Below are positions 61,398 to 64,000 of a stretch of 64,000 nucleotides of DNA, piece by piece. A program made the translations under genes and the position numbers. Numbering within the stretch: position 1 is the first letter of the stretch; each line of letters starts with the position of its first letter. The notes beneath the pieces were generated by a model, which made no database searches, was not told the DNA's origin, and saw only the letters and a program-made list of their open reading frames with translations. Origin of the DNA: Phoronis australis (lineage: Eukaryota > Phoronida > Phoronidae); assembly GCA_002633005.1 (NCBI GenBank), contig NMRA01000043.1, positions 832,481 to 896,480 of the forward strand, read 5' to 3'.

Positions 61398-62169
61398 TTA
61401 CAATTGCCGACAACTTTAGTGGCATATGATCACACAGTTTCCACTCAAAGTTGAATTTTCTGAGTTTTTTAGGATACAATATTCATTTTCCTAGTTAGTG
61501 TTATTTTCCACAAAACTCAGACATAGGGTTTCACCATAGATGAGCATAACTACACATGCTCTACCTGTTGTTAAGTCATAAAAATAAGCAAGGCGATAAG
61601 TGAAATTTAGTTTCAGGAATAACAATTGTCCTGACACTCTGAGCAAGGAACAAGTGGAGACCAACTTTACAGCAGCAAGCGAACAAAATCCAGAATTTGC
61701 TTGTTGGACAAAACGTATGTTTGTAGCCTCTTTTGCTCTTACACAATCACATATCTTTATATAGGTCTACATATTAATGTTAAATAGGCACCTGATAATT
61801 TGAGCCAAATTAAACCTTTTCTGCTTGCAACTTGAAGTAACTGTCTACCTTCGTGCATTTTTTTAAAAAGTATAACTATGAAAAGATATGTTTTTCACTA
61901 TTACCCATGACAATTCTTTTAAGGCATTTCAATGTACCATATGTGCGAGTTATTTGAGACGAAATTTAAGTATGTGTCATCAAATATAGATTAGCTATTT
62001 TCAGGCGTTTTGATTTCAACTAACAAGAGTAAACAACTGATTTGAGCCCAAGTTGCACCGCAAACGCTATGTTTCTATCAGCTTCATGAAAGTTACAAAA
62101 AGACAACAATTAGACCGCAAGGAGTAGCAGCAATATTTAGAATAGACAAAAAACTGCTCGAACCTCAGC

Positions 62170-62178
62170 TATAAAAAG
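62170..62178 (+). promoter_or_regulatory. TATA-box candidate
   Basis: TATAAAAAG lies upstream of the plus-strand candidate exon at 62337. Similar TATAAAAAG words occur at about 897, 2733 and 14698, so on its own it means little. Confidence 0.2.
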
Positions 62179-62336
62179 TGAGTACTTTTCAACATTTTTA
62201 ACAAAAAGTTAAAAAAAGCTACAAAAGGACACAACCCTAGACATCCAAAAATTGGCAAGCATATGCTACTTCTTTTCATAGAGAATAATGAGATTTGGTA
62301 GATACAAACTATTAAGATAGAAATATACGGTACCGT

Positions 62337-62468
62337 ATGACAAAAGAGGACACAGCACTTGTTAGAATCGGAACAAAACTGGTAGATGCCACCATCTCCA
62401 AAATGGAACACAACTTAAATTTTATTTCAAGCGGATTGGTTTTCCAAGATGTGGACACCCAAGCAGAG
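62337..62468 (+). CDS. Candidate first coding exon on the opposite strand
   Basis: An ATG-initiated frame of 44 codons runs to a consensus donor GCAGAG|GTAAGT in phase 0. The translation is MTKEDTALVRIGTKLVDA, TISKMEHNLNFISSG and LVFQDVDTQAE. A TATAAAAAG box lies at 62170-62178, about 160 bp upstream of the ATG, a reasonable core-promoter distance. An earlier out-of-frame ATG (about 62263) argues a little against it. It is antisense to CASK. I do not recognise the product, and no second exon was found in the remaining 1.5 kb. Confidence 0.28.
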
Positions 62469-62559
62469 GTAAGTGTGCTAGGGCAGTCAAGTTGACAGTG
62501 ACCACCACATTCTCACCATATAACTCTACAAGTGTCAAGTAAATATAAATCTAGAAACG

Positions 62560-63540
62560 CACCTGACCAGCAATATCTGGCTGAAAACTAACATGACCAC
62601 TAGAGAGTAGCCAAGTCTGACTGAAAACAACTGGTACCAGCGCATTCCACCTACATACCATGCCCATGTGCTGAGTTTCGTTAAACTTGTTTAGTCATTT
62701 TGATAATAATTGACTGAAAAGAGATATCTTGTAGAGAAAAAATGGTCACTAGTTACAGCCACCAATTTTGCCTAGCAATCGATTGTTGCTGGCACATTGT
62801 CATCACATACCTCTGTGTAAAATTTCATTGAAATCTGTCAATCGGTTCTCTAGATATTGTACGGAAACTCTCTTTCCCACAAAAATACAGAAGAAGCCGC
62901 TTGTCTACACTAGGGGGTGCTCCAGTAGACAAATAGGTCCAAAAATCAAATGGTGCCGGCACACTGCAGTTACATAAATCTGTGTTTTGTTGAAATCTGT
63001 CAATAGGTTGTCTAGATACCCTAGTCAAGAACAAAATGGCCAATAGGGGGTGATAGGACAACCGCCACATGCGTATGTATTAAATTTCATTAAAATCTGT
63101 CATCTTCTCTAGATATCATTCAGAAATGTTCTTCCGTCTCCCTGGGCCCAAAGCAGATGGAAAAATGGCGTGCTCCGCCCTAAACCCTTGTGCCATATTT
63201 CAACAAAGCCTGACCAGGGGTTTTGAGATATCGAGCAGACAGTGGACACTAGGGGCTAATACACTAGTCCAATCAACTGGTGTCAGTGCACTGTCATCAC
63301 ATGCCTATCCCTGTTTCGCGTTTCATTAAAATCTGTTCATTGGCCATCAAGATATCACCCAGAAACACTCTAGCACCAAAAATTTTGAAAAAGCTCCTCG
63401 TCGAGAACAAAATGGTTTCTAGGTGTTGCAATATTCAATTCTGTCTACAAACTGGCTGGTGCTAGCAGATTGCCATCATATACCATTGTGTTACAAGGGG
63501 TTTAAGAGATATTATAAAAAATAAATACAAGAAAACATGC
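62560..63540. repeat. Modular repeat, AAATCTGTCAATCGG type
   Basis: Four or more diverged modules contain TTCATTGAAATCTGTCAAT-like sequence, a CTAGATAT-like block and an 'AGGGGGTG' or similar block (about 62825, 62990, 63090, 63330). The style resembles the other modular repeats but the sequence is a different family. Overlapping ORFs on both strands here are products of the repeats. Confidence 0.5.
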
Positions 63541-63754
63541 GCAGGCCGCTTAGGTGACCACATTGCACTGATCACCTGGAACCATTTTTATGCTTTATTT
63601 CTTAAAACCAAGCTAGCAGAGTGACCTAAAACTACTCTGAGGTGGTGGTGAGTTACAACTATTATTAAAATCTCAGAACACATGTGAATGAAACAACACA
63701 ATATTCAATGGAATAACATCCGAAAACTAGATAGTGAAACAGGTTGAACCAAGA

Positions 63755-64000
63755 GACAAGAGCAACGCGGAGCGTTGAAATGCGCCCACAATTGCACCGC
63801 ATACGGTATCCTTCTAGGGTTGTTTATTGGTACCATAAAATGGCCAGTAGAGGGCATACTTTGCAAAATGGAAAGGCATGGTCATTGTCTCCTCAATAGG
63901 CTAGGGGCAAAATGTGAGTAATCTTCATAATACAAGCACATCCTATACACCAGTTGCTTAAAGCACCACAGAAACATAGAATTAAAAACAAATTTACCAA
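63755..64000. repeat. Modular interspersed repeat, copy 3, cut by window end
   Basis: The start block AGCAACGCGGAGCGTTGAAA, with CACCGCATACGGTATC and GGTTGTTTATT, matches 15503. The first module has TGGCCAGTAGAGGGCATAC. The rest lies beyond the window. Confidence 0.6.

Larger units (their letters stand above)
57332..64000 (-). other. CASK upstream intron (end), at least 6.7 kb
   Basis: This should be the intron preceding the last kinase-domain exon border. It contains a large 39 bp minisatellite, a possible cassette exon at 59722-59804, a MITE at 60659-61164 and modular repeats from 62.6 kb onward. A search by eye for a minus-strand exon ending HPW-L/I-K found none. The stretch 58.4-59.7 kb holds nothing recognisable. 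Confidence 0.6.

Overview
This window is eukaryotic, AT-rich and made mostly of intron sequence and repeats. It has no bacterial-style operons or long single-exon genes. It carries part of one recognisable animal gene on the minus strand: CASK/LIN-2, a membrane-associated guanylate kinase scaffold. Four exons follow each other in the right order and phase (57251-57331, 53041-53152, 50983-51101, 20178-20345; 160 codons). They encode the end of the CaM-kinase-like domain, its calmodulin-binding tail and both L27 domains. The kinase exons would lie above 57.3 kb and the PDZ, SH3 and guanylate kinase exons below 20.2 kb; I found neither set here, so both flanking introns appear to run off the window. 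Protein divergence, intron sizes and repeat types suggest an invertebrate animal, probably marine. The phylum cannot be settled from the sequence alone.

Layout: 1-20 kb is intron downstream of the L27 exon. It is rich in DNA-transposon remnants: a long-inverted-repeat element at 1559-3322, two copies of a 'GGCGCTTA' family at 3412-4863 and 13224-14285 (the first with a HIRAN-like protein fragment), a TTAA-flanked MITE at 17830-18431, a LINE remnant near 10.1 kb, and modular interspersed repeats. 20.3-51 kb is a single 30.6 kb CASK intron. It holds minisatellites, a 430 bp palindrome at 39.4 kb, a G/C-tract insertion with a tRNA-like segment at 40.2-41.2 kb, and several weak exon candidates on the CASK strand. 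51-57 kb holds three exons among nested foldback elements. 57.5-64 kb has a 39 bp minisatellite, a MITE, a possible extra exon and modular repeats.

The most interesting items are: a GC-AG intron after the L27B exon; a candidate alternative last exon at 18.7-19.0 kb that would truncate CASK before PDZ-SH3-GK; a 39 bp in-frame duplication that copies a splice donor; dispersed repeats carrying many CTCF-consensus-like sites in one orientation; and recent foldback elements, one with a clear 5 bp target duplication inside an older MITE. Exon candidates outside CASK are short and could be chance; they are scored accordingly. No database search was possible.
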